NCBI GenBank assembly: GCA_963991985.1
Contig: CAXDRX010000006.1
Location: 22,357-86,356, forward strand
DNA length: 64,000 nucleotides
Origin: MED-G17 sp963991985
GTDB lineage: Bacteria > Bacteroidota > Bacteroidia > NS11-12g > UBA9320
Direction of reading: 5' to 3'
The notes under the pieces: model-generated
What the model was told of the DNA's origin: nothing
The model's database searches: none
The model's input: the letters and a program-made list of their open reading frames with translations, nothing else
Position numbers and translations under genes: made by a program
In this document: piece by piece, positions 17,111-26,004 of the stretch
How positions within the stretch are numbered: the stretch's first letter is position 1
Layout of the letters: the number at the start of each line of letters is the position of its first letter

Positions 17111-17578
17111 ATGGCTACCCAAGATGGTCAAATAGCTTATGATAAGTTAGATTATCCAAAGTTTCCATCCAAACAAATTGCCGTTGTTTGCACAGAGTGG
17201 AATAGTGAAATTACCGATAAATTATTGGCAGGAGCTATAGAGGCTCTTAAAAAAGCTGAGGTGGAGCGTATCATCTCCATAAAAGTGCCAGGAGCATATG
17301 AGATTCCTTATGCTTGCCAAAAATTAGTCCAAAAAAGTGACGTTGATGGCATCGTGACTTTAGGTGCGATTATTCAAGGAGAAACAAAACATTTTGACTT
17401 TATTTCACAGGCGGTTTCTCAAGGTGTCATGGATGTTTCGCTTAAGTACAGCAAGCCAATAACTTTTGGCATCATTACGCCCAACAACATAGAACAAGCC
17501 GAGGATAGGGCTGGTGGAAAATTGGGGAACAAAGGTTTTGAAGCCGCTTTGTCTTTGTTGAAGATTTTAGATCTTTAA
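17111..17578 (+). CDS. ribH: 6,7-dimethyl-8-ribityllumazine synthase
   Basis: This is the penultimate enzyme of riboflavin synthesis, condensing the aminouracil intermediate with 3,4-dihydroxy-2-butanone 4-phosphate. The 155-residue product shows the family pattern: VVCTEWNSEITDKLL near residue 27, KVPGAYEIPYACQKL near 58, TLGAIIQGETKHFDFI with the catalytic His near 88-95, and FGIITPNNIEQAEDRAGGKLGNKGFEAA near 120-145. Its start codon follows the TPR gene's stop with no gap. Its last 12 bases overlap the end of miaA on the other strand. Confidence 0.97.
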   Translation: MATQDGQIAYDKLDYPKFPSKQIAVVCTEWNSEITDKLLAGAIEALKKAEVERIISIKVPGAYEIPYACQKLVQKSDVDGIVTLGAIIQGETKHFDFISQAVSQGVMDVSLKYSKPITFGIITPNNIEQAEDRAGGKLGNKGFEAALSLLKILDL

Positions 17579-18427
17579 AAAATCTTTACTGGGCATCCAA
17601 ATTATATTGGGATCACGTTTGAACCAGGTCAGTTGCCTTTTGGCGTAATTTCGTGTATGTTGTTTTATTTTCTCAACGGCGTCCTCTAGTGCGATTTCCC
17701 CATTTAAAAAGTCAAAAAGTTCTTTGTAGCCAACGGTTTGTAATGCATTATTTTTCTGAAAGGGCAAAAGACGTTTTGCTTCTTCCAGCATACCCTCTAT
17801 CATCATTTGGTCAACCCGCTTATTTATCCGATCATACAAAGTATATCTTTCCCAATGGATTGCCCATTTCTCTATTTTAAAATCGGTGCTTATACTCGGC
17901 AAAGATTTCCCTCGCTCGGAAACACTTTCAATTTCAATTGCGCGAATAAGTCTATGCGGATTGTTCACGTCAATTTGGTTGAATTTCATAGGGTTTCTTT
18001 TTTTTAGTTCATTCCTTAAATATTCCATTCCATATTCATCCAATTTTTTTTGCAATTGCCCCCTCAGTTTTAAATTTTTCGGTGGCAAATGGTCTAAACC
18101 TTCTAAGGCAACTTGTAAATATAAACCGGAACCACCAACCAAAACTATGGAATGGTATTTTTTGAAGAGTTCATTGATTTTTTGTCGGCAGGCATAGGCA
18201 AATTGGTACACATCAAAATCATCAAAAATTGAAAGATTGTTAATGAAATGATGCGGAACTTCCTTCAATTCGGTTTGGCTTGGTTTTGCGACAGCAACGC
18301 CCAACTCCTTATAAAACTGTCTGGAATCAAAACTTATAATCTCACACCGATGCTTTTTGGCCATGTGTATGGCCAATTTTGTTTTTCCACTTGCTGTAGC
18401 ACCTACTACCGCTATTATTTTATTGAT
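17567..18427 (-). CDS. miaA: tRNA dimethylallyltransferase MiaA, with non-canonical start
   Basis: MiaA prenylates adenosine 37 of tRNAs that read codons starting with U. The P-loop (VVGATASGKTKLAIHMA) is followed by IISFDSRQFYKEL, the SGLYLQ segment and RNYAKRQLTWFKRD. The earliest ATG/GTG/TTG is a TTG at 18376, which falls after the P-loop and would give a dead enzyme. Upstream the frame is open with ATC at 18427 (giving M-N-K-I-I-A-V-V-G) and ATA at 18418 and 18415, overlapping or abutting the stop of the upstream gene (TAA at 18420-18422). I take the ATC at 18427 as the most family-like start (286 residues). It is third in a unit with cca and the pRiA4b ORF-3-like gene. Confidence 0.9.
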   Translation of the reverse strand: MNKIIAVVGATASGKTKLAIHMAKKHRCEIISFDSRQFYKELGVAVAKPSQTELKEVPHHFINNLSIFDDFDVYQFAYACRQKINELFKKYHSIVLVGGSGLYLQVALEGLDHLPPKNLKLRGQLQKKLDEYGMEYLRNELKKRNPMKFNQIDVNNPHRLIRAIEIESVSERGKSLPSISTDFKIEKWAIHWERYTLYDRINKRVDQMMIEGMLEEAKRLLPFQKNNALQTVGYKELFDFLNGEIALEDAVEKIKQHTRNYAKRQLTWFKRDPNIIWMPSKDFLKI

Positions 18428-18953
18428 TGGGTTCAGTATTGTCTGGCGGAATGATAAATTCGTCTCTGGAGAGATCTTCCATTTTGGCTTTTTGAATCAA
18501 GTCTTTTGCCATCGTGTCGAACTCATTGCTTTTTAAACCTAGCTCAAACTTATTCTTTTTGACAAATTGAGGAGGTGCATCCATTTCAGATTTCTGCAAC
18601 TTTGGATACGACATGGTTTGATCCGATTTAAAAATCTTGATGAGCTCTATTCTCAAAGCCCATTCTTCGTCCCCGTTGGTAAGGTAGCGAAGCTGCTGAT
18701 GGGGTGAAACAACCAAATCTCGAACCATCACATTGTCAAAATTCTTTTTTTTCTCTCGGTTGTTGGTAATTTTACTTTTGCTTCTCCAGCTGTCGTCTAC
18801 GATTTCAAAAGCGGAAGATGTTGAGGCATTGAATTTTATTGCTTTTTGAATGGCTTCATGAAATCGATTGACTGTTTGAGAGGCCAAAACATCAATCACC
18901 CGTACAATTTCATCGTAATCTTCAAATTTTATTCTGAACCTAAATGCAATCAT
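18420..18953 (-). CDS. pRiA4b ORF-3-like (IS1096 TnpR passenger-like) domain protein
   Basis: The 177-residue product has the features of the pRiA4b ORF-3-like family: MIAFRFRIKFEDYDE, then the helix FHEAIQKAIKFNASTSSAFEI and DDSWRSKSKIT. The C-terminal 60 residues are charged and low-complexity. The family is named after plasmid and IS passenger genes, but Bacteroidota genomes carry chromosomal copies. Here it sits between cca (stop at 18955, one base before this ATG) and miaA, both tRNA-maturation genes, so it is probably co-translated with them. No biochemical function is established. A tRNA-related accessory role is only an inference from position. Confidence 0.7.
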   Translation of the reverse strand: MIAFRFRIKFEDYDEIVRVIDVLASQTVNRFHEAIQKAIKFNASTSSAFEIVDDSWRSKSKITNNREKKKNFDNVMVRDLVVSPHQQLRYLTNGDEEWALRIELIKIFKSDQTMSYPKLQKSEMDAPPQFVKKNKFELGLKSNEFDTMAKDLIQKAKMEDLSRDEFIIPPDNTEPNQ

Positions 18954-18954
18954 T

Positions 18955-20358
18955 TTATTTTAATTTTCTTAATCCCAAAACCAATCCTTTGGCAACAACA
19001 AAGTTATAAGCTTCTTGATAATCATTTTTTATCACACCTTCTAAAATAGCTTCCCGTAAGGCTGTTTTAAGCGTCCCTACTTCTTTTCCTTGCTTTAAAC
19101 CAAAAATTTCCATGATTTCAAAACCATCTATTGGAGGCTGGAAATTGCGGATTTTGTCCCTATCTTCCACAGCGACAATTTTTTGCTCAACTTGAGCCAA
19201 ATTATTTTTAAATTTATTTTGTTTAAAAACGTTTTTTGTAGTGATATCGCACTTGCATAAAATCATTAAGTCCTCTAAATCTTCTCCTGCGTCAAAAATT
19301 AATCTTCTTATGGCGGAGTCGGTAACAATTTCTTTCACCAAGGCGATTGGTCTTAGGTGAAGCCTTACCAGTTTTTCAACTTTTCTCATAGATTCATTCA
19401 ATGGCAGTTTCAGACGCTTAAAAATCTTCTTTACCATCCTGGCGCCAAGATCTTCATGACCATGAAATGTCCATCCTTCCTTTTGATCATACCTTTTGGT
19501 GGGTGGCTTTGCGATGTCATGTAGTATGGCCGCCCACCTTAACCAAAGGTCATCACTTTTTTCTGCGACATTGTCTAAGACTTCTAGGGTATGGTAAAAG
19601 TTGTCTTTGTGAGATTTTCCATTTCTTTTTTCAACGCCTTGTAGAGCAACCATTTCAGGGAAAAATTGGTGCAACAGCTGGGTGTCAAACAACAGCTTAA
19701 ACCCTTGGCTTGGGCGAGGAGCAAGAATAATTTTGTTCAATTCATCCATAATTCTTTCAACACTCACAATTTTTAACCGGTGTGCCATGGTGCTGATTGC
19801 ATTTAAAGTATTTGTTTCAATAACGAATTGAAGTTGGGTGGCAAAACGAATCGCACGCATCATCCGCAAAGGATCGTCATCGAATGTTTTTTTGGGGTTG
19901 AGCGGGGTTTGAATAATTTTCTGCTTTAGGTCATTGACTCCCCCAAATGGATCAACGATTGTAGTTGAACCATTTAGACTAATGGCGAGTGTATTGATGG
20001 TAAAATCTCTTCTATGTTGATCTTCTTCAAGACTTCCTTCTTCAATCTTAGGTTTGCGAGAGTCTCGATTGTAGCTTTCTTTTCTTGCTCCTATAAACTC
20101 TAGCTCAAAATCTTTATACTTAACTTGGGCAGTACCAAAATTTTTAAACACAGTCAATGAGGCATTTTTCCCCAAAATACTTTTTAGCGAACTAGCCACT
20201 TCAATACCGCTTCCGATGCATACAAAATCTATGTCTTTGGAATTTCTTCCCAACAATTGATCTCTAACAAAGCCCCCTACAACAAAAGTTTCAATGGCTT
20301 CCTTTTGGGCGGCTTTACGAACCCAGTCAAACACCTCATTTTCTAATGCGATTTGCAT
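18955..20358 (-). CDS. cca: CCA tRNA nucleotidyltransferase with HD domain
   Basis: This enzyme adds or repairs the 3' CCA end of tRNA. The product (467 residues from the ATG at 20358) has the class II nucleotidyltransferase head VVGGFVRDQLLGRNSKDIDFV with the catalytic D-x-D. It then has RRDFTINTLAI, the RMMRAIRFATQLQF neck motif, and an HD phosphohydrolase region HTLEVLDNVAE plus LHDIAKPPTKR. The C-terminal repeats are typical of the Bacteroidota long form. An ORF reading to 20442 crosses the sixA start on the other strand, and the internal ATG before IALENEVFDWVRKAA is the natural start. Confidence 0.94.
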   Translation of the reverse strand: MQIALENEVFDWVRKAAQKEAIETFVVGGFVRDQLLGRNSKDIDFVCIGSGIEVASSLKSILGKNASLTVFKNFGTAQVKYKDFELEFIGARKESYNRDSRKPKIEEGSLEEDQHRRDFTINTLAISLNGSTTIVDPFGGVNDLKQKIIQTPLNPKKTFDDDPLRMMRAIRFATQLQFVIETNTLNAISTMAHRLKIVSVERIMDELNKIILAPRPSQGFKLLFDTQLLHQFFPEMVALQGVEKRNGKSHKDNFYHTLEVLDNVAEKSDDLWLRWAAILHDIAKPPTKRYDQKEGWTFHGHEDLGARMVKKIFKRLKLPLNESMRKVEKLVRLHLRPIALVKEIVTDSAIRRLIFDAGEDLEDLMILCKCDITTKNVFKQNKFKNNLAQVEQKIVAVEDRDKIRNFQPPIDGFEIMEIFGLKQGKEVGTLKTALREAILEGVIKNDYQEAYNFVVAKGLVLGLRKLK

Positions 20359-20384
20359 AGGCAATTCAAATTTAGCTAAGTTTG
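20352..20384 (+). promoter_or_regulatory. Promoter for sixA
   Basis: TTTG at 20352-20355, a 21-base spacer, then TAAGTTTG at 20377-20384 matches the Bacteroidota -33/-7 consensus. It lies 12 bases before the sixA ATG at 20397 and overlaps the cca start codon on the opposite strand. Confidence 0.7.
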
Positions 20385-20396
20385 GGTTTAGTTGGT

Positions 20397-20873
20397 ATGA
20401 AAAAACTTTTGGTACTTCGACATGCCAAGTCAAGTTGGGCAAATGTGCAAGAATCTGATTTAGAAAGAGGCTTAAACGCTAGAGGTGTCAAAGACCTTAT
20501 GAAAATGGCAAAAAGACTTAGGAATTATGACTGCCAGCCCGAAATCTGTTTGTCAAGTCCTGCATTGCGCACAAAACTAACTGCACTTGCTGTCTTAGAT
20601 ATTTTCGAAAATCCAATAAAAATAATTGAGACGAACGAACTTTATTTAGCCAATATTCAATCCCTAAAGAAAGAAATTTCCCATTCATTCAAACAATATA
20701 ATTTCATAATGCTTGTCGGTCATAACCCAGGACTTACAAATATGTTCAACCAATGCTGCAAAAATCGATTGGACAACCTACCCACGCTGGGATGCTACCT
20801 ATTACAATTTGAAAACTGGCCCTCCTGGAAAGCCAAATTGCTTTTTATCGATTACCCCAAAAAATTTCGCTAA
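20397..20873 (+). CDS. sixA: SixA-type phosphohistidine phosphatase
   Basis: This is a small histidine-phosphatase-superfamily enzyme (158 residues) of the SixA type, which dephosphorylates phosphohistidine in signalling or PTS proteins. It has the catalytic RHG-like motif LRHAKSSW near residue 8, DLERGLNARG, SSPALRTKLTA near 50 and the second catalytic His in LVGHNPGLTNM near 105. The in-frame codon at 20382 lies inside the promoter, so the ATG at 20397 is used. The in vivo substrate is unknown. priA follows after 25 bases. Confidence 0.9.
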   Translation: MKKLLVLRHAKSSWANVQESDLERGLNARGVKDLMKMAKRLRNYDCQPEICLSSPALRTKLTALAVLDIFENPIKIIETNELYLANIQSLKKEISHSFKQYNFIMLVGHNPGLTNMFNQCCKNRLDNLPTLGCYLLQFENWPSWKAKLLFIDYPKKFR

Positions 20874-20898
20874 TCTTTGTGTCATATTCTAACTGGAG

Positions 20899-23331
20899 TT
20901 GAAAACCTATTTTGTAGACATCGTATTACCTCTCCCTTTGCCCACCTTTTTTACTTATAGAGTTCAAAGAGAATTAGAAAACGATTTGGCAGTAGGAAAA
21001 AGAGTTTTGGTTCCATTTGGCAGGAACAAACTGTATACGGGCATTGTTTGGAAAATACACCTTAACAATCCGGGCCATTATCAAGTAAAATATTTGCATT
21101 CCATCATAGACCATGAACCAATTATTTCAAAAAAGACGGCAGAATTTTGGACTTGGATTTCAGCATATTATGCCTGCACTTTGGGCGAAGTTATGCAAGC
21201 TGCGCTTCCTTCTTTATTAAAATTGCAAAGCGAACAAATTCTGGTTTTGATGGAGCCCATGGATGGGGAAATTCCAAACGAATTGTCTGACAATGAAAAA
21301 ATAGTTTATGACATTTTGCTTCAAAAAGAAAAATTGGTTGTCAAAGAATTGTATACCCTTTTGGGAAACAATATTTTCAAGACGATACGGTCTTTATACG
21401 ATCGGGGGCTGGTGATTACCAAAGAGGAAATAAAGGAAACATATCACGAGAGACGGATAAAAATCATCGAAAAAAATCCCCACATGGCAGAGGGAGAATG
21501 GGAATTAATTTTTGCCAATCTAGAAAGAAAAGCGCCAAAACAGTCGGATGCTTTATTGAAAATATTCCAAAAAGGGAAGCAAGAAAAAAGAGAATTTCTA
21601 AAAAATTACAGTATTCAAGCTGGCGTATTGAATGGGTTAATCAAGAAGGGTTTTATTGTTGAAAGCTTACAATCTAAAAGTAGATTGCCTCGTTTTAATA
21701 TACAAGAGACAAACAACGAACTCTCGGAAAGTCAAAATCATGCCCTTAAAGAAATTGAAAATAATTTTAAGGATGCTAAACCTACTTTGCTCTGGGGCGT
21801 TACGGCAAGTGGCAAAACACATATTTATATCGAACTCATTAAAAAACAATTAAAGGAGGGTAAGCAGTCTCTTTTTCTTCTTCCTGAAATTGCTTTAACC
21901 ACGCAATTGACGCACCGGCTTGCAAAATATTTTGGTGATCAACTCACGGTAACCCACAGCAAATACAATCAAAAAGAGCGTGTTGAGGCATGGAACAAAA
22001 TATCAAATGGTGAAAAAAAAGTGATTGTAGGTGCTCGGTCTGCGTTGTTTTCGAATTTTTACAACTTGGGGCTGATCATTGTAGATGAGGAACATGAGAC
22101 CTCTTTCAAACAGTTTGAGCCAAGTCCTAGATACCATGCTCGAGATGCAGCCGTATATCTTGCTCAAAAAAACAAGGCCAAAATTTTATTGGGGAGTGCT
22201 ACTCCAAGCATAGAGTCTTTCAAAAATGTGCAAAAGGGCAAATACAATTTGGTAAAACTGAACAATAAATTCTTACCCGGTAAAAAGCCAAAAATTCAAT
22301 GTATTGACCTAAAAGATGAATACAAGCGAAAAAGAATGAACGGAGCTTTTAGCCAAACATTAATTGAAGAAATAGATGCTTGCATACAGTCAGGAAAGCG
22401 GGCGCTGCTTTTTCAAAATCGAAAAGGTTTTGTTCCACTCATTGAATGCAAAACTTGTGGACACATACCTCAATGCAATGCTTGTGATGTAAGCTTGGTG
22501 TATTACAAAAAGCAGAACCAAATGCGATGCCATTATTGCGGATTTAAAGAACATACAAACCAGGCATGTTCCTCCTGCCGTTCAAAAGATTTAATAGAAA
22601 TCGGATACGGAACTGAAAAAATTGAAGCTTTGGCTGAGGATATTTTTCCCAATTATCGGATTGGCAGGCTTGATCAAAATGCAGCCAATACTCGAAAAAA
22701 GTATGAAAAGATTTTGGATAATTTTGACCAAGGAAATCTAGACATCTTAATTGGAACACAGATGATTGGCAAAGGCCTAGACTTTAAAAATGTTGGTTTG
22801 GTAGCTATAGTGGATGCAGATTCTTTATTACATTTTCCAGATTTCAGAGCACATGAACGAACCTTTCATCTGATCACACAAGTAGCCGGGAGAGCAGGAA
22901 GACAGGGCTTTGAGAGCAATGTGTTCATTCAAAGTTTCAAACCTCACCATGCCATATATCAAATGATCATTGGCCAAGATTTTGATGCTTTTTTTCAAAG
23001 AGAGATAATGGAAAGAAAAAAACACCTGTACCCGCCCTATCGAAGATTAATCAAAATTACTATTCGAGATAAGGATTTTATTGCCTGCAAAAATTCTGCA
23101 CATAAGCTCGCACTTTATCTTCGGAAACAGAGCCTGAATGTTTTGGGGCCAAGCACACCCTTGGTTGGCCGAATTAGGAATAAGTTTCTTCAGGACGTCT
23201 TAATTAAAGTTGGGCTATCCAATACTTCCCTCCAAGCAATCAAAAATGATTTGTCTGAATTTATTCAGAAAATAAAAGAAGAAAAAGAGCACAATTCAAG
23301 TGATTTTTTGGTGGATGTAGATCCATATTAG
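20899..23331 (+). CDS. priA: Primosomal protein N' (replication restart helicase PriA)
   Basis: PriA recognises stalled forks and reloads the replicative helicase. The 810-residue protein has the N-terminal DNA-binding start KTYFVDIVLPLPLPTFFTY, Walker A GVTASGKTHIYIEL near residue 305 and the DEEH box in IVDEEHETSFKQ. A zinc-binding cysteine set (C-x2-C, C-x2-C, C-x2-C, C-x2-C) lies around residues 515-560, and the last helicase motif is QVAGRAGRQG. All eight Cys are visible. It starts with TTG at 20899, preceded by a purine-rich CTGGAG. Its stop overlaps the ruvC stop in a 4-base TTAG. Confidence 0.97.
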   Translation: MKTYFVDIVLPLPLPTFFTYRVQRELENDLAVGKRVLVPFGRNKLYTGIVWKIHLNNPGHYQVKYLHSIIDHEPIISKKTAEFWTWISAYYACTLGEVMQAALPSLLKLQSEQILVLMEPMDGEIPNELSDNEKIVYDILLQKEKLVVKELYTLLGNNIFKTIRSLYDRGLVITKEEIKETYHERRIKIIEKNPHMAEGEWELIFANLERKAPKQSDALLKIFQKGKQEKREFLKNYSIQAGVLNGLIKKGFIVESLQSKSRLPRFNIQETNNELSESQNHALKEIENNFKDAKPTLLWGVTASGKTHIYIELIKKQLKEGKQSLFLLPEIALTTQLTHRLAKYFGDQLTVTHSKYNQKERVEAWNKISNGEKKVIVGARSALFSNFYNLGLIIVDEEHETSFKQFEPSPRYHARDAAVYLAQKNKAKILLGSATPSIESFKNVQKGKYNLVKLNNKFLPGKKPKIQCIDLKDEYKRKRMNGAFSQTLIEEIDACIQSGKRALLFQNRKGFVPLIECKTCGHIPQCNACDVSLVYYKKQNQMRCHYCGFKEHTNQACSSCRSKDLIEIGYGTEKIEALAEDIFPNYRIGRLDQNAANTRKKYEKILDNFDQGNLDILIGTQMIGKGLDFKNVGLVAIVDADSLLHFPDFRAHERTFHLITQVAGRAGRQGFESNVFIQSFKPHHAIYQMIIGQDFDAFFQREIMERKKHLYPPYRRLIKITIRDKDFIACKNSAHKLALYLRKQSLNVLGPSTPLVGRIRNKFLQDVLIKVGLSNTSLQAIKNDLSEFIQKIKEEKEHNSSDFLVDVDPY

Positions 23332-23903
23332 GTTTTTAATCGGTCTGGATTGTTTTTTAGAAAATTAGACCAATTTTTTGTTTTGGTCTTGTCTAAAATT
23401 GAGGAGGATTGGAAATAATGACAAATAGCTACACCCAAGGCATCTGAACTATCTAAAAATTCTGGTTTTTCCTTTATTTTCAGCAATCGCATCACCATTG
23501 TCTCTAATTGTTCTTTGCTAGCATTTCCATTGCCTGTGATTGATTGCTTTACTTTTTTTGGTGCATATTCAAATATGGGTATTTGGTGTTGAATCGCAGC
23601 GGCTATTGCCAGTCCTTGAGCTCGCCCAAGTTTCAACATGCTTTGGATATTTTTACCGTAAAAAGGTGCTTCGAGCGCCATTTCATCCGGTAAAAATTTT
23701 CTGATGATTGCTTGGCAACTATTTAAAATCTCAGCGAGCTTTTCGCCATGTGTTTTTAATTTTCTCAAATCCATCACATCACTAGCGATATAGTATATTT
23801 CATTGCCTTTTGTTCCGATAAGTCCATAGCCCATTATATTTGTTCCAGGGTCAATCCCCAATATTATTTTGTCAAAATGGTCAATGTTTTTTTCGCTTGT
23901 CAC
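23328..23903 (-). CDS. ruvC: Crossover junction endodeoxyribonuclease RuvC
   Basis: RuvC resolves Holliday junctions. It has the catalytic acidic residues in GIDPGTNIMGYGLI (Asp), MALEAPFYGKNIQS (Glu) and DSSDALGVAICHYF (two Asp), and the RNase H-like fold is intact. The start is uncertain. An open reading extends to a TTG at 23918, GTG lies at 23903, and family members often begin just before I-I-L-G-I-D-P-G. I give the GTG, which overlaps the start of the divergent membrane-protein gene (ATG at 23906) least. The C-terminal tail (LDKTKTKNWSNFLKNNPD) is slightly long. Confidence 0.95.
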   Translation of the reverse strand: MTSEKNIDHFDKIILGIDPGTNIMGYGLIGTKGNEIYYIASDVMDLRKLKTHGEKLAEILNSCQAIIRKFLPDEMALEAPFYGKNIQSMLKLGRAQGLAIAAAIQHQIPIFEYAPKKVKQSITGNGNASKEQLETMVMRLLKIKEKPEFLDSSDALGVAICHYFQSSSILDKTKTKNWSNFLKNNPDRLKT

Positions 23904-23905
23904 CA

Positions 23906-24874
23906 ATGAATAAATCAAATCTACGTTTTGATTTATTTGATCGTTACAAGAGTTATAAACATTTGGGACAATTTTTCTTGGCTTTGATTTCTATATTCTA
24001 TTTTCTTTCACATTATGAAAATAGGCTTTTTTCCGCGCCTCTCTTCAAAATTGAAAAAATGAAAGAATGGATTTCAAATCCTTGGATTTTCCTTGTGATT
24101 TTTCTTTTTTTTTTAGGAATTCTGGTGGAATCTATTCGATGGAGAGCATTGGTACGGTCTTTAGAGCAAGTCACAACAGTCCGAGCAATTGCTGCCATTC
24201 TCATGGGTGCTTTTTATGGATCATTTATGCCCAATCGAGTCGGTGAGTTTGGTGGCCGACTCCTGGTTTTACAGTCAAAAAATCAAGCAAAATCCATACC
24301 CATCAATATGCTAGGAGGAACTATGAAATTTTTTGTAAACATCCTATTTGGTTTGTTGGGTTTGATCATTGTTTTTCTCTACCACAGACATTTTTACTCT
24401 CATATTGAAAAAAGTTTGAGCATCGTTTTGATGATTGTGATTTTTGTGTGGCTTACTTATCGCTACCTCACTCATTCTAAACTATGGGATAAGCGTCTTT
24501 CTCAATTTTCTTATTTATCCGAAATTTCCAGAAAAACGATGGCCTTTGTTTTCTTATTGTCCATTGTTCGGTACCTTATTTTTACGAGTCAATTTCTCTT
24601 TCTTCTGAATATTTTTCACCTTCCACAAGCCTTTGAACATTGGTATTTGGTATTTGTATTTTACCTTTTCCAAACAGTCAATCCGGTCATGTCCATTTTC
24701 GATTTGGGACTACGGGGATTGATTGCTGAATCTGTTTTTGGTCCATTTCATCAAAATTTTGAGCCCATATTGCAATCCATAACCTTTTTGTGGATTTTGA
24801 ATGTTATTTGTCCAGCCATTTTTGGAGCGGTAATTGCGCTCATACGTCCGATTTTCAAAAAAAGCTTGCAATGA
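23906..24874 (+). CDS. Flippase-like/lysylphosphatidylglycerol synthase TM-region family protein (UPF0104-like)
   Basis: This is a polytopic membrane protein of 322 residues with about eight helices. It shows the family landmarks VESIRWRALVRSLEQ, GAFYGSFMPNRVGEFGGRL (the P-x-R-x-G-E core), and a late SIFDLGLRGLIAESVFG. Members (AglD-like, LPG synthase TM region) work with lipid-linked sugar or lipid substrates. The following glycosyltransferase starts on its stop codon (ATGA overlap at 24871-24874). A joint role in glycolipid or polyprenyl-phosphate-sugar transfer is therefore inferred. The ATG at 23906 is chosen because upstream residues (from 23840) lie inside ruvC. Confidence 0.85.
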   Translation: MNKSNLRFDLFDRYKSYKHLGQFFLALISIFYFLSHYENRLFSAPLFKIEKMKEWISNPWIFLVIFLFFLGILVESIRWRALVRSLEQVTTVRAIAAILMGAFYGSFMPNRVGEFGGRLLVLQSKNQAKSIPINMLGGTMKFFVNILFGLLGLIIVFLYHRHFYSHIEKSLSIVLMIVIFVWLTYRYLTHSKLWDKRLSQFSYLSEISRKTMAFVFLLSIVRYLIFTSQFLFLLNIFHLPQAFEHWYLVFVFYLFQTVNPVMSIFDLGLRGLIAESVFGPFHQNFEPILQSITFLWILNVICPAIFGAVIALIRPIFKKSLQ

Positions 24875-26004
24875 TATTTTGGATAATAACAAACCTACTT
24901 TTTTCCCTTGGTTACTTATTGCTTTTTGCATGGTTTGGAAAAGGATGGAAAAATCTTTCTGAAACTAGGACAACTAGAAAGATTGCAAATCATAAGACAT
25001 TTACTGTGCTTATTCCTGTCCGCAATGAAGAAGAACACATTGTGCGTCTTTTGCAGTCTATCAAGGATCAAAAATATCCCAAAGATAAATTTGAGGTCTT
25101 GCTGATCAATGATTCATCTGAAGATAATACCGAGGTTGTGGTTGCCAAATTCATCCGCAAAAACCCTGAGTTATCCCTTCAAATGTTTCATTTGCGCGAT
25201 CAGGGCAAAACAGGAAAAAAAGAGGCCCTAAACTTTGGGGTAGAAAAGGCTCGTTTTTCTAATATAATAACTGTGGATGGTGACTGTTGTGTGCCTCCAA
25301 GATGGTTGCAAGCGTACCATCACAAATTACAAGAAAGAAAGCATCATTTTGTTTCGGGTCCTATCGCTTACTTTGAATCGAACAACTTTTTTAAAAATTG
25401 TTTGGATATAGAATGTAAAGGATTGGTGACAATAGGTGGGGCATCCATACAAAACAAAAAACCCAACCTTTGCAATGGAGCCAACCTGATGTTTACCAAA
25501 GAAGCCTTTTGTCGAGTGAATGGTTATCAAGGGAATCAACATTTGGCCAGTGGAGACGATGAATTTTTGCTTCAAAAAATGGTTGCATTGGGCACCGAAG
25601 GCATTGGATTTTTACGCAACCCAGAAGCCATTGTAAAAACCCAAGCGCCCAAAAATTTCAAAGAATTTTACCACCAAAGAAAACGTTGGGTAAGCAAAAG
25701 CAGACACTACAATAACCCAAAGCTAACTTTACTTTTGAGTATGCTATACCTTTATAATTTTTTTCTTGTCTTAAGCTTTTGTTTTTCTATGTCACAACCT
25801 ATGCTTTTGATCATTGCCTTGTGCTTTTTATTCACCAAGGCCCTTATAGAGTATCGATACCTTTATCTATTGAATTTTTTTTCATTTCGCAGGCTTTTCC
25901 CAACAGTTCTCCTAGCGCAACCGTTTTATATTTTGTATGTTTTGGTGATCGGTATTTTAGGCAATTGGGGTACATTTGTATGGAAAGGGAGAGTGCGTAA
26001 ATGA
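24871..26004 (+). CDS. Membrane glycosyltransferase family 2
   Basis: This is a GT2 enzyme of 377 residues anchored in the inner membrane. An N-terminal helix (MIFWIITNLLFSLGYLLLFA) is followed by the GT-A domain. It has VLIPVRNEEEHI, LLINDSSEDNT, the D-x-D region TVDGDCCVPPRW, a substrate Asp in SGDDEFLLQKM, and the processive-type motif QRKRWVSK. Two or three membrane helices follow. The acceptor is unknown and may be a lipid or polysaccharide. It overlaps its upstream membrane partner by ATGA and its downstream 85-residue neighbour by ATGA, so the three are probably translated as a unit. Confidence 0.9.
   Translation: MIFWIITNLLFSLGYLLLFAWFGKGWKNLSETRTTRKIANHKTFTVLIPVRNEEEHIVRLLQSIKDQKYPKDKFEVLLINDSSEDNTEVVVAKFIRKNPELSLQMFHLRDQGKTGKKEALNFGVEKARFSNIITVDGDCCVPPRWLQAYHHKLQERKHHFVSGPIAYFESNNFFKNCLDIECKGLVTIGGASIQNKKPNLCNGANLMFTKEAFCRVNGYQGNQHLASGDDEFLLQKMVALGTEGIGFLRNPEAIVKTQAPKNFKEFYHQRKRWVSKSRHYNNPKLTLLLSMLYLYNFFLVLSFCFSMSQPMLLIIALCFLFTKALIEYRYLYLLNFFSFRRLFPTVLLAQPFYILYVLVIGILGNWGTFVWKGRVRK

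Noticed and set aside
17567..18376. Start of miaA at the TTG (18376)
   Set aside because: This would delete the P-loop, so it cannot be the real start of a working enzyme.
18420..18953. Mobile element, because the family is named after an IS1096 passenger
   Set aside because: There is no transposase, inverted repeat or target duplication nearby, and the gene is embedded in a tRNA-maturation operon.
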